Position numbers and translations under genes: made by a program | From: Gaiellasilicea sp035556515 | GTDB taxonomy: Bacteria > Actinomycetota > Thermoleophilia > Gaiellales > Gaiellaceae | NCBI GenBank assembly: GCA_035556515.1 | Contig: DATMEO010000088.1 | Location: 1 to 16,967 of the forward strand | Length of the DNA: 16,967 nt | Reading direction: 5' to 3' | The notes under the pieces: generated by a model | What the model was told of the DNA's origin: nothing | Database searches by the model: none | What the model saw: the letters and a program-made list of their open reading frames with translations, nothing else | Part shown: positions 6,898 through 14,531 of the stretch, one piece after another | Layout: every line of letters begins with the position of its first letter | Numbering within the stretch: position 1 is the stretch's first letter

Positions 6898-8001
6898 GTG
6901 ACAGCGCGTGTCGCGATCGTCGGCTCCGGGCTCGGCGGGTTCGTCGCCTACGCGACGCTGCGCCACAGTGGGCTCGAGCCGGCGGAGATCGCTGTGCTCG
7001 GCGTCGACCCCGACCCCGCGGGCGCCTGGCGGCCACGGGCGGAGGCGATTCGGCAGAAGCTGATGCGGTCGGAGAGCAACGGCCACTGCTGGCCGACCTC
7101 GTTCCCCGGCTTCGCCGCGCGCGAAGCGGCCCGTCGACGCGACCTGGCGCCGCTCCTGCTCAGCGTCTGCGACCGCTACCGGCCGACGGTGGATGCGTTC
7201 CTGCATCACGTCGACGAGCTGCGCGCACGGAGCCGCTGGGACGAGAGCTTCCGCCACGCTCGCGTGGAGCGGGTGCTGGCGGCCGGCGATGGCTTCGAGT
7301 TCGACGGCCACGGCTCCTTTCGCCACGTTTTGCTCGCGCCCGGCCATCCAGGGCTCGCCCGGCCGCCCGCGCTCGAGCACGACCCCCGCGCCGTCCACGC
7401 CTACGAGCCGCACGAGTACGCCGCGCGCGTGACTGTGGTCGGCGCCGGGATGGCTGCCGCGACGGAGTGGCTGAACGCGCTCGACGCCGGCGCCGAGGTC
7501 GTCTCGGTGCGCCGGCGCGAGCCCGCTCGGCGCGCGCTGAACGTCGCCAGGCCGCTCTTCACGAAGCGGGGACTTGGCCCCTTCCACGCAACCGACCGCG
7601 GCGTGCGGGCGGCGTTGCTGCGCCGCTTCGGCGAGCCGTCCTATCCGCCGGGCCGCACCTGGGACGCGCCGCTCGCGGCGGCTGCGCGCGAGGGCCGTTT
7701 CCGGATCGAGCCGGAGCTGAACGGGATGGACCAGGTGATCTGCGCAACCGGGTTCCGGCGAGGGTTCGAGCACGATCGGCTCTTGGCCCGGCTCGTCGCC
7801 GAGCACGGGCTCGAGACCGAGGAGGGCTGGATCGTCCTCGCGGACGACTCCACCGTTCCCGCGCTGACCGACCGGAAACGGACGCTCTCACTCGCCGGCA
7901 CCCCCGCCCAGTGGGCGTACCCGGCGGCGGACACGCTCGTCGGGATGAAGTACGCGGCCCGGCGCTTCGCGAGACGGGTGACGATGTGTCCTACACGCTG
8001 A
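6898..8001 (+). CDS. FAD/NAD(P)-binding oxidoreductase, flavin-monooxygenase-like
   Basis: A cytosolic flavoprotein of 367 residues. Residues 5-14 (VAIVGSGLGG) form the FAD-binding Rossmann motif and 179-187 (TVVGAGMAA) the NAD(P) motif. ICATGF at 281-286 is the ATG motif of two-dinucleotide-domain flavoproteins such as class B monooxygenases. The ending, LAGTPAQWAYPAADTLVGMK, has the look of the final FAD-contacting segment in this superfamily. I see no redox-active CxxC pair, so a thioredoxin-reductase-like enzyme is unlikely. The substrate is unknown. GTG 6898 lies five bases after the permease stop with no Shine-Dalgarno; TAAATA at 6886-6891 ends six bases before it, which could be an internal promoter. 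Its last 16 bases overlap the next gene. Shorter than typical 450-500-residue monooxygenases, so the reaction class is tentative. Confidence 0.78.
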   Translation: MTARVAIVGSGLGGFVAYATLRHSGLEPAEIAVLGVDPDPAGAWRPRAEAIRQKLMRSESNGHCWPTSFPGFAAREAARRRDLAPLLLSVCDRYRPTVDAFLHHVDELRARSRWDESFRHARVERVLAAGDGFEFDGHGSFRHVLLAPGHPGLARPPALEHDPRAVHAYEPHEYAARVTVVGAGMAAATEWLNALDAGAEVVSVRRREPARRALNVARPLFTKRGLGPFHATDRGVRAALLRRFGEPSYPPGRTWDAPLAAAAREGRFRIEPELNGMDQVICATGFRRGFEHDRLLARLVAEHGLETEEGWIVLADDSTVPALTDRKRTLSLAGTPAQWAYPAADTLVGMKYAARRFARRVTMCPTR

Positions 8002-9167
8002 GAGGGCGTCTCGAAACACGGCTCGCAGCAGCGCTGGCGCCGTTCCTCGTCGCGGCGGCGCTCTCGCCGATCCTCCACGTCTGGTGGCCGCTCGAGCTCG
8101 TCGGGGTGATGCTGGCGATCGGCCTCGCCCTCGATGTCGCGCTCTACCACCGCCTGCTTCCGTATCAACCCGGGTGGGCGGCGCTGCCGCTGGGCCTGCT
8201 CGAGCTCGGCCTGACGATGGCCGCGGCGCGCGCGCTCGAGCTGAACGCGCCGCTCTGGCCGGCGGTCGCCCTCTTCGCCGGCTCGTGGCTCGTCCTGCAG
8301 GTGCTCGCGCATGCGGGCCTGCCGCTCCTGCGGCTGACGTGGCCGGAGGACGGCGGTGAGCTCGGGCGCACCGGCCGCGTCATCTCGGCCACGGCACCGG
8401 CGGCGCTGCTCGTGATCGTCGGCACGGCCTGGGCGGTCGAGCCGCCGACCGTCCGGCTCGCAGCCGGTGTCCATCAGGGCCCGCTCGTCCTCGACCATGC
8501 CCAGACGGTGATCGGGCGGCCGGGGACGGTGATCCGCGGCGGCATCCTGATCACGGCTGACGACGTCACCGTCCGCGACCTCACCGTTCGCGGCGGTGAG
8601 TACGGAATCGAGGTGGACGGAGCCGAGAGCGTCGAACTCGAGGACGTCGTCGTCGAGGGCGCGGAGCTCGACGGGATCAACGTGCGCCGCGGCCAGGTCG
8701 AGATCCGCGACTGCATGATCCGCTCGCTTCCCGCCGCCTTCACGCAGGGAATCGACATCTCGTTCGGCTTCGACCTGAAGCCGAGCCTCGTCGAGCGCTG
8801 CACGGTCGTGGGCGGGCTCGAAGGGATCGTGACTCACTTTGCGAAGGTGATGATCCGCGACAACCACGTCAGTAACACGGAGCTGCGCGCGATCACGATG
8901 ACCGAGATGTCGATGGGGTCGATCGAGGACAACGAGGTCGACGGCGCGCTTGGTGTCGGGATTTTCTGCGGCGACTTCTCCCACTGCGAGATCGAGGACA
9001 ACGCGGTCTCGGACGTCGAGCCCGACCACGAGTCCGGCGACCGCACGCGCCTGGGCGTCGCGATCCAGGCGCACTACGGCGCCGAGGCCGAGCTGCAGGG
9101 CAACGAGATCCTTCGCAGCCCGGGCGGCGTCGCTGCCTACGTGGACGCGACCATCGACCACGAGTGA
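7986..9167 (+). CDS. Membrane-anchored right-handed beta-helix protein
   Basis: A protein of 393 residues when started at GTG 7986, which overlaps the end of the FAD gene by 16 bases. The frame is open much further upstream, but that part is a shadow of the FAD gene. Residues 11-150 hold about four or five hydrophobic helices (near 12-31, 35-55, 65-82, 92-115 and 134-150). The rest is a parallel beta-helix of short repeating strands (PbH1/NosD-like): TVIRGGILITADDVTVRDLT, then YGIEVDGAESVELEDVVVEG, DGINVRRGQVEIRDC, VMIRDNHVSN, GSIEDNEVDG, CEIEDNAVSD and ELQGNEILRS. Such folds usually bind or cleave polysaccharides, or act as scaffolds. The helix probably faces outside, but topology is not certain. 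No catalytic motif is evident. It is followed by the kinase-like gene with a GTGA overlap. Confidence 0.82.
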   Translation: MSYTLRGRLETRLAAALAPFLVAAALSPILHVWWPLELVGVMLAIGLALDVALYHRLLPYQPGWAALPLGLLELGLTMAAARALELNAPLWPAVALFAGSWLVLQVLAHAGLPLLRLTWPEDGGELGRTGRVISATAPAALLVIVGTAWAVEPPTVRLAAGVHQGPLVLDHAQTVIGRPGTVIRGGILITADDVTVRDLTVRGGEYGIEVDGAESVELEDVVVEGAELDGINVRRGQVEIRDCMIRSLPAAFTQGIDISFGFDLKPSLVERCTVVGGLEGIVTHFAKVMIRDNHVSNTELRAITMTEMSMGSIEDNEVDGALGVGIFCGDFSHCEIEDNAVSDVEPDHESGDRTRLGVAIQAHYGAEAELQGNEILRSPGGVAAYVDATIDHE

Positions 9168-10417
9168 GCCCGGCACGCCTGCAGCTGATCGCTCGCACCG
9201 GCCACCCGGACTTCCTCGACCTGCCCTGGGAGGAGCCGCTGGCGGAGTGGAAGTCGGAGCGTCTCGTCGAGGTCGTGCGCGGGATCCACCGCCACGTCGT
9301 TCGCTTCGTCGAGTACGACGGAACGCTCGGGCCGAAGCTGTATGCACTCAAGGAGCTGCCCGTCGAGCTCGCCCAGCGCGAGTACCGGCTGCTCCGCGCG
9401 CTCGCGGCCGACGAGATGCCGGTGGTCGAAGCCGTCGGCGTCGTCTCCGAGCGCGGCGTCGACCTCGACGCGATCCTGATCACGCGTCACCTCGACTACT
9501 CGCTTCCATTCCGGACCCTCTTCGCGCGCGGCAGCGTCCCCGACCTGCGCCGGCGGCTGCTCGACGCAGGCGCGGAGCTCCTCGTCCGCCTCCACCTCGG
9601 CGGCTTCTTCTGGGGCGACTGCTCGCTTTCGAACACGCTCTTCCGCCGCGACGCGGGCGCGCTCGCGGCCTATCTCGTCGATGCCGAGACGGGCGAGCTG
9701 CACCCACGCCTCTCGGACGGGCAGCGGAACCACGACCTCGTGATCGCAGAGGAGAACGTGGCCGGCGAGCTCGCGGACGTCGAGGCGGAGCTCGACCGCG
9801 ACGGCGAGCTGAAGCCCGAGGAGACGGCCGGCGAGCTGGTCGCGCGCTACGAGTCGCTCTGGGACGAGCTGATGCGCGACGAGCTCTTCGCCGACGACAC
9901 GCGCTACAAGATCGACGAGCGACTGCACCGGCTGAACGAGCTCGGCTTCGACGTCGACGAGCTCGAGCTCGTCGCGAGCGACGACGGCTACCGGCTGCGA
10001 CTCAACCCCCGCGTCGTCGAGCCGGGCCATCACCGGCGGCGGCTGCACGCGCTCACCGGGCTGAACGCGCAGGAGAACCAGGCACGCCGCCTCCTCAACG
10101 ACCTCGCCCGCTATCGCGCCGAGCTCGACCGCAAGGAGGGCCGGCCTGTGCCCGAGACGGTTGCGGTGCACCGCTGGCTCTCCGAGGTGTTCGAGCCCGC
10201 CGTCGCCGCGATCCCCACCGATCTCTGGGGCAAGCGCGATGCGGCCGAGGTCTTCCACGAGGCGCTCGAGCACCGCTGGTTCCTCTCCCAGGAGCAGGAC
10301 GAGGACATCGGCCTGATGCCCGCCGTCGAGGCCTACGTGGCCGACGTCCTCCGCCATGCCCCGGACGAGCGCGCCGTGCTCGAGCCCGGCACCGCGGCGG
10401 AGGACGACGAGACTTAG
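9164..10417 (+). CDS. DUF4032 protein with an N-terminal kinase-like domain
   Basis: A protein of 417 residues that I recognise as the actinobacterial DUF4032 family. The first 180 residues look like a small protein-kinase or LPS-kinase (Kdo/WaaP-like) fold. K63 in ALKELP would be the ATP lysine and E73 in REYRLL its partner. HLGGFFWGDCSLSNTLF at 144-160 carries a D152/N157 catalytic pair, and YLVDAETGE has D173 in the metal-binding position. The C-terminal half (about 190-400) is helical, charged and specific to the family. Phosphotransfer activity is an inference; the target is unknown. GTG 9164 overlaps the beta-helix gene stop (GTGA). The final TAG (10415-10417) sits in the left arm of the first palindrome copy. 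It is the last gene of the long operon. Confidence 0.85.
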   Translation: MSPARLQLIARTGHPDFLDLPWEEPLAEWKSERLVEVVRGIHRHVVRFVEYDGTLGPKLYALKELPVELAQREYRLLRALAADEMPVVEAVGVVSERGVDLDAILITRHLDYSLPFRTLFARGSVPDLRRRLLDAGAELLVRLHLGGFFWGDCSLSNTLFRRDAGALAAYLVDAETGELHPRLSDGQRNHDLVIAEENVAGELADVEAELDRDGELKPEETAGELVARYESLWDELMRDELFADDTRYKIDERLHRLNELGFDVDELELVASDDGYRLRLNPRVVEPGHHRRRLHALTGLNAQENQARRLLNDLARYRAELDRKEGRPVPETVAVHRWLSEVFEPAVAAIPTDLWGKRDAAEVFHEALEHRWFLSQEQDEDIGLMPAVEAYVADVLRHAPDERAVLEPGTAAEDDET

Positions 10418-10501
10418 TTGCTGACAGCAACTACGTCAGCTCGTTCCAGCGCGTCTGCGGTGCGAGGAGACTTAGTTGCTGACAGCAACTAAGTCAGCTC
10501 G
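10409..10501. repeat. Tandem pair of 35-bp palindromic repeats at a convergent gene junction
   Basis: Copy 1 (10409-10443) and copy 2 (10467-10501) are 35-base direct repeats with one difference (C10434 versus A10492), a period of 58 bases and a 23-base spacer. Each copy is itself a hairpin. In copy 2 the arm GACTTAGTTGCT (10469-10480) is exactly complementary to 10484-10495 across a three-base loop. In copy 1 (arms 10411-10422 and 10426-10437) the single difference unpairs one position. Around copy 2 the outer CGAG and CTCG (10463-10466, 10498-10501) can extend the stem past a GA/AG internal loop. The stop codon of the DUF4032 gene lies in copy 1 and that of the cyclophilin gene in copy 2. 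No T-run follows on either strand. Probably a paired 3'-end element; its mechanism is unknown. Confidence 0.9.
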
Positions 10502-10944
10502 ACGCGATCGATCGTGACCGGCGTCTTGGGCTTGTCGCGGCCGTCGCGGTCGACCTTCGAGATCGTGTCGGCGACGTCCTGGCCGCTCGACACCTTCCCG
10601 AAGACGGTGTGCTTGCCGTCGAGCCACGGCGCCGCCTCGGTCGTGACGATGAAGAACTGGCTCCCGTTCGTGTTCGGGCCCGAGTTCGCCATCGCAAGCG
10701 CGCCGCGCTCGACCTTATGCGCGTTGAACTCGTCCTCGAACTGGTAGCCGGGCCCGCCCGTGCCGCTGCCCTCGGGACAGCCGCCCTGGATCATGAAGTC
10801 GGGGATGACGCGGTGGAAGATCAGCCCGTCGTAGAACCCCTCGCCGGCGAGCTTGGTGAAGTTCTCCACCGTCTTCGGCGCCTCGTCCGGGAAGAGCTCG
10901 ACCTCGATCGGTCCTTCGCTGGTGTGCAATGTGGCTTTGGTCAT
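10489..10944 (-). CDS. ppiB: Cyclophilin-type peptidyl-prolyl cis-trans isomerase
   Basis: A compact single-domain cyclophilin of 151 residues that catalyses proline isomerisation during protein folding. No signal peptide is seen, so it should be cytosolic. Active-site residues are visible: R45, F50 and Q53 in FHRVIPDFMIQGG (43-55), the GALAMANSGPNTNGSQFFI block (81-99), W107 in APWLDG and H112 in KHTVFG. The frame is open further upstream, but that part is a shadow of the protease gene. ATG 10944 begins the conserved sequence MTKATLHTSEGPIEVELFPD and overlaps the protease stop in an ATGA junction, so the pair is translationally coupled. The last codons and TAG stop (10489-10491) lie within the right arm of the second palindrome copy. 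The symbol follows the cytosolic bacterial form; the enzyme class is secure. Confidence 0.93.
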   Translation of the reverse strand: MTKATLHTSEGPIEVELFPDEAPKTVENFTKLAGEGFYDGLIFHRVIPDFMIQGGCPEGSGTGGPGYQFEDEFNAHKVERGALAMANSGPNTNGSQFFIVTTEAAPWLDGKHTVFGKVSSGQDVADTISKVDRDGRDKPKTPVTIDRVELT

Positions 10945-12062
10945 GCGGGCACGGTAATCGACCCCGCCGCGCGTCGCGCCGCTTCCAGCCGCTCCGGCAC
11001 GGTCGGGTGCGAGAAGAGCCAGAGATAGGCGAGCCGCGGCGGCTCCGGGTCGGCCAGGTTCGCCTCGGAGAGGCGGCCGAACGCCGACTCGAACGCGCTC
11101 AGGTCGCCGGTCTGCTCGACGGCGAAGCGGTCGCATGCGTACTCCCAGCTGCGCGACAGCGCTGCCTGCGGCGGCGCGAGCAGGAGCCCGAGCAGCGAGC
11201 CGAGGAGCAGGACGAACGGCGCGACGCGCGCGTCACCGGCACCGGTCGCGTCGATCGCGTCCTTGACGCCGTCGTCCTGGAGCAGCGCCCACAGGACGAG
11301 CACGAAGCCGGCCGATCCCACCATCGCGATCGCCGTGCCGAGCGCGACGTGGCGGTAGCGGCGGTGCCCGAGCTCGTGTGCGACCACCGTCAGCACCTCG
11401 GGCGTGGTCGCCGTCTCGACGAGCGTGTCGTAGAGGACGACACGCCGCGTTGCCCCGAGCCCCGAGACGTAGGCGTTCAGCTTCGTCGTCCGCTTGCTCG
11501 CGTCGGCGACGAGCACCTCGCGCACCGGCACCCCCGCGTCGGCGGCGAGGCGCATGACCGCGGTGCGCAGCTCCGAGTCCTCGAGCGGCCGGAACTTGTT
11601 GAAGACGGGCTCGAGCACGACAGGCGCGACGAAGCTGAGCAGCAGGACGACCAGGGCCGCCCCGACCGCAGCGACGACCGGCCACGACGACGGGAAGAGG
11701 ACGGCCGCGCCGACGAGCGCGGCCATGCCGGCGCCGGTCAGAGCCGCGCCGATCCCGACCGCCTTCACGCGGTCGAGCACGTACTCCCTCCCCGACTGGC
11801 GCGAGAAGCCGAACGCGCGCTCGTGCGTGAGCCCGAGCCAGATCGAGAGCGGCAGCCGCACGAGCGCCGAGAGGACGACCAGGAGCGCGCCGAGCAGGAG
11901 CGCGCCGAGCGCCTCCGGCAAGCGGTCGACGACGCCCGAGAGCGCCTGGCCAGCCGGCGTCAGCGCGACGACGACAAGAAGTGCCAGCCCGACCACGAGG
12001 TCGGCGAGGATCGCGCGGTAGCGCGGATCGTGGTAACGGCGGGCGATGTCCGAGTCCGGCAC
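10941..12062 (-). CDS. M48 family membrane zinc metalloprotease (Ste24/CAAX-protease-like)
   Basis: An integral membrane protease of 373 residues. The zinc motif HELGH is at 229-233 and the third ligand is probably E307 in SWEYACD (305-311). DASKRTTKLNAYVSGLG (187-203) and LFSHPTVPERLEAA (349-362, with H352) are typical of the Ste24 branch. Hydrophobic helices lie near 19-38, 50-72, 103-122, 127-151, 238-261 and 280-299. In eukaryotes this branch trims prenylated CAAX proteins; bacterial members such as HtpX serve membrane-protein quality control, and I infer that role. GTG 12060-12062 is the start; no Shine-Dalgarno precedes it, and TACAAC seven bases upstream may be a -10 box of a leaderless message. 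It leads a two-gene operon with the cyclophilin and is divergent from the FtsH-like gene, 72 bp away. Confidence 0.92.
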   Translation of the reverse strand: MPDSDIARRYHDPRYRAILADLVVGLALLVVVALTPAGQALSGVVDRLPEALGALLLGALLVVLSALVRLPLSIWLGLTHERAFGFSRQSGREYVLDRVKAVGIGAALTGAGMAALVGAAVLFPSSWPVVAAVGAALVVLLLSFVAPVVLEPVFNKFRPLEDSELRTAVMRLAADAGVPVREVLVADASKRTTKLNAYVSGLGATRRVVLYDTLVETATTPEVLTVVAHELGHRRYRHVALGTAIAMVGSAGFVLVLWALLQDDGVKDAIDATGAGDARVAPFVLLLGSLLGLLLAPPQAALSRSWEYACDRFAVEQTGDLSAFESAFGRLSEANLADPEPPRLAYLWLFSHPTVPERLEAARRAAGSITVPA

Positions 12063-12134
12063 GGGCGGGGTTGTAGCAACGATCGCTTAATCTGCCGCTA
12101 ACAACCATCCGCATTCGATTGGGTCTAATCAGTC
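12063..12134. promoter_or_regulatory. Divergent promoter region between M48 and FtsH-like genes
   Basis: This 72-bp gap has noticeably more A/T (12083-12130) than its surroundings. On the minus strand TACAAC (12070-12075) ends seven bases before the M48 GTG. On the plus strand TCTAAT (12124-12129) lies five bases before ATG 12135. Neither start has a Shine-Dalgarno. The boxes are imperfect, so exact promoters are uncertain, but both genes must start transcription from here. Confidence 0.45.
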
Positions 12135-14531
12135 ATGGCGACCGCGGAACCGACGATCGGCCCGACGCCGATCGCACGCGACCAGGCCCCGTCGACCGAG
12201 CTCGCCGACCAGTGGCGCACCCTCACCCGCGCAGCCACGATCGTCGCGGTTCTGACGAGCCCCGCCCTCTTCGTCTGGTTCAAGGAGTACAACGGCTGGG
12301 CGTGGCACTGGGCCCTGCTGGCGACGCTCGGCGTGGTGATCGTCTTCCGCGGCTTCTCCGACCTGCTCTTCCGCCGCCTGATCCCCTGGCCGAGCCTGTT
12401 CGGCGCCGACAGCCAGCAGTTGCGCGACGAGGACGTGATGGGGCGGCGGCGCGCCTGGTACTGGCGGAAGAAGCTGCGGCTCGCGATCATCATCGTCGTC
12501 CTCAACACGACCATCTGGCTCGCGCGCGGCGAGGGCACCTGGTGGGGCAACTTCGGCTTCATCTTCGAGAAGATCGGCGAGATCATCACGACGCCGGCGC
12601 TCTGGGTCCAGGTCGTCTTCGTCTTCTTCCTCTTCATCGCCAACTTCGCGATCTTCATGGGCCCGATGCTGATCATGGGCATCTCGCAGATCCGCGGCTT
12701 CGAGCCAGGCGACGCGCAGTGGGGCGTGAAGCTGGCGGACGTCCGCGGCCAGGTCGAAGCGAAGGAGGAAGTCCGGCGCGTCGTCACGCTCTGGCAGTCG
12801 GGCGAGGCGTTCGAGCGCGCCGGCGGCAAGCGGGAGCGGGGCCTGCTCTTCGTCGGCGCACCCGGCACGGGCAAGACGATGCTTGCGAAGGCGATCGCGA
12901 CGGGCTTCAACTCACCCTTCGTCTCGATTCCCGGCTCCGGCTTCGCGCAGACGTTCATCGGGATCGACGCGATCATCGTCCGCTTCCTCGCCTGGAAGGC
13001 GAAGCGGCTCGCCCGGAAATGGGGCGGCCAGTGCATCGTCTTCATCGACGAGATCGACGCCGTCGGGATGCGCCGGCAGGCGCTCGGGGGCGGCGCGCCG
13101 GCAGGGGGCTTCGCGCCGACCGACATCAGCGACCACCTCTTCTTCGGCCCGCACGGAGCGCTGAACCCGAGCGGCGACCTGATCCTGGAGACGCGCCGCT
13201 GGCGCGAGCGGATGTTCGAGCACCGGGCGCCGGACCGGCCCGCTCCGTCGGGGCTGCACACCCGGCTCTCGAGCCTGCTCAACTTCACCTTCCCCGGCAT
13301 GGGCGGGATGGGCCAGCTGGCGCTGAACCAGTTGCTCGTCGTCATGGACGGGATCGACAACCCGCCGTTCACGAAGCGGGTGCTGACGAGCCGCTTCAAC
13401 ACCTTCCTCGACGCCACCTACATCGTCCCGCGCCGACTCGGCAAGATCCCGCTGCGACTGGCGCCGCCGGGCCCGCGCGGCGACCAGATCTACTTCATCG
13501 GCGCCACGAACGTCCCGCTCGACCGGCTCGATCCGGCGCTGATCCGTCCCGGCCGGATGGGCCGTCACGTCTGGTTCCGGACGCCGACGAAGCAGGACCG
13601 GCTCGACGTCTTCGACCTCTACATCACGAGGGTCGCGCACGATCCCGACCTCGACACGCCGAAGCGGCGCGACGAGATCGCCCGGATCACGAACGGGTAC
13701 TCGCCGGCGATGATCGACCAGGTCTGCTCGATGGCGCTGACGCTCGCGCACCACGACGGACGCGACCGCTTCTCCTGGAGCGACCTCGTCGAGGCGATGA
13801 CGACGATCGAGTCCGGAACCGCGATCGGGATTGAGTACATCGCCTCCGAGACGAAGGCCGTCGCAATCCACGAGGCAGGCCACGCTGCGGCCGGACACGT
13901 CTTCATGCAGGGCGCCGAGTCGACGCGGCTCTCGATCCGGATGCGCGGGGGCTCGCTCGGCCACCATCAGGCGCTCGAGAAGGAGGAGCGCTTCAGCCGC
14001 TTCCGCAGCGACGAGATGGCGCGGCTCGTCTGGGCGCTCGGTGCGATGGCGGCGGAGCGCGTCTTCTACGGCGAGAACTCGAACGGCGTCGGCGGCGACG
14101 TCCAGTCGGCGACGGCGCAGGCCGCCTGGATGGTGGGCGCGTCGGCGATGGGCCCGGAGCCGTTCACGGTGACGCCGCTCGACGACGAGAGCCAGGAGGA
14201 CGCGCGCGCCCGGGTGCTGCGGCGCTTCGAGTCGATCGGATTGCAGATCATGAACCGAACGACGGGCGGCGGCCCCTTCACCGAGAACCCGATCGCCGGC
14301 GTGCTCTCGGACCGTGACAAGCGCGCGCTCGCGGCCCAGATCCTCGGGCAGGCCTACGTCTCGGCCTACAACCTCGTCGTGCACAACAAGGACGCGGTCG
14401 AGCGGATCGCCGACGAGCTCGTCGCGCGCCGCGAGGTCTTCGGCGACGAGCTGGTCGAGATCCTCGACGGCGCCAAGCTGAAGATGCCGGAGCTCGACTA
14501 CGCGAACGAGGACGCATGGCCGACGATGTGA
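12135..14531 (+). CDS. Divergent FtsH-like AAA+/M41 membrane protease with insertions in the ATPase domain
   Basis: An 798-residue membrane protease related to FtsH (usually 600-700). About four helices lie near 34-49, 57-72, 114-130 and 153-182, instead of the usual two. The AAA module has Walker A GAPGTGKTM at 241-249, a pore loop F-I-G at 274-276, Walker B IVFIDEIDA at 301-309, and the second region of homology with ATNVPLDRLDPALIRPGR at 457-474. Two extra segments interrupt it: about 70 residues at 316-392, before LALNQLLVVMDG (395-406), and about 40 residues at 409-450. The M41 peptidase has HEAGH at 579-583 and a third zinc ligand, probably D655 in GVGGDVQSAT. All residues needed for ATP-driven proteolysis appear present. 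The 3' end overlaps the next gene by 16 bases. It is probably not the housekeeping FtsH but a paralogue; its targets are unknown. Confidence 0.9.
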   Translation: MATAEPTIGPTPIARDQAPSTELADQWRTLTRAATIVAVLTSPALFVWFKEYNGWAWHWALLATLGVVIVFRGFSDLLFRRLIPWPSLFGADSQQLRDEDVMGRRRAWYWRKKLRLAIIIVVLNTTIWLARGEGTWWGNFGFIFEKIGEIITTPALWVQVVFVFFLFIANFAIFMGPMLIMGISQIRGFEPGDAQWGVKLADVRGQVEAKEEVRRVVTLWQSGEAFERAGGKRERGLLFVGAPGTGKTMLAKAIATGFNSPFVSIPGSGFAQTFIGIDAIIVRFLAWKAKRLARKWGGQCIVFIDEIDAVGMRRQALGGGAPAGGFAPTDISDHLFFGPHGALNPSGDLILETRRWRERMFEHRAPDRPAPSGLHTRLSSLLNFTFPGMGGMGQLALNQLLVVMDGIDNPPFTKRVLTSRFNTFLDATYIVPRRLGKIPLRLAPPGPRGDQIYFIGATNVPLDRLDPALIRPGRMGRHVWFRTPTKQDRLDVFDLYITRVAHDPDLDTPKRRDEIARITNGYSPAMIDQVCSMALTLAHHDGRDRFSWSDLVEAMTTIESGTAIGIEYIASETKAVAIHEAGHAAAGHVFMQGAESTRLSIRMRGGSLGHHQALEKEERFSRFRSDEMARLVWALGAMAAERVFYGENSNGVGGDVQSATAQAAWMVGASAMGPEPFTVTPLDDESQEDARARVLRRFESIGLQIMNRTTGGGPFTENPIAGVLSDRDKRALAAQILGQAYVSAYNLVVHNKDAVERIADELVARREVFGDELVEILDGAKLKMPELDYANEDAWPTM

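Noticed and set aside
5204..7036. A 610-codon open frame on the minus strand across the two permease genes
   Set aside because: It is antisense to two clear permeases, rich in Arg, Asp, Glu and His as expected of a shadow frame in high-GC DNA, and resembles no family.
7641..9347. A 568-codon open frame on the minus strand across the FAD and beta-helix genes
   Set aside because: The opposite strand has recognisable Rossmann motifs and a beta-helix; this frame has only low-complexity charged text.
9137..10357. A 406-codon open frame on the minus strand opposite the DUF4032 gene
   Set aside because: It reads plausibly (Leu, Val, Glu rich) but is antisense to a recognised family with kinase-like motifs, has no recognisable domain and no context as a gene.
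10409..10501. CRISPR array
   Set aside because: There are only two repeats, each fully palindromic, with stop codons of flanking genes inside them and no cas gene in the window.
10945..11136. Upstream extension of the cyclophilin frame
   Set aside because: These 64 codons lie in the protease gene in another frame and look like shadow sequence; the ATG at 10944 starts the conserved domain.
12119..13834. A 571-codon plus-strand frame overlapping the FtsH-like gene
   Set aside because: It is the shifted frame of the AAA protease, with strings of Arg, Pro and Asp; the protease frame has every catalytic motif.
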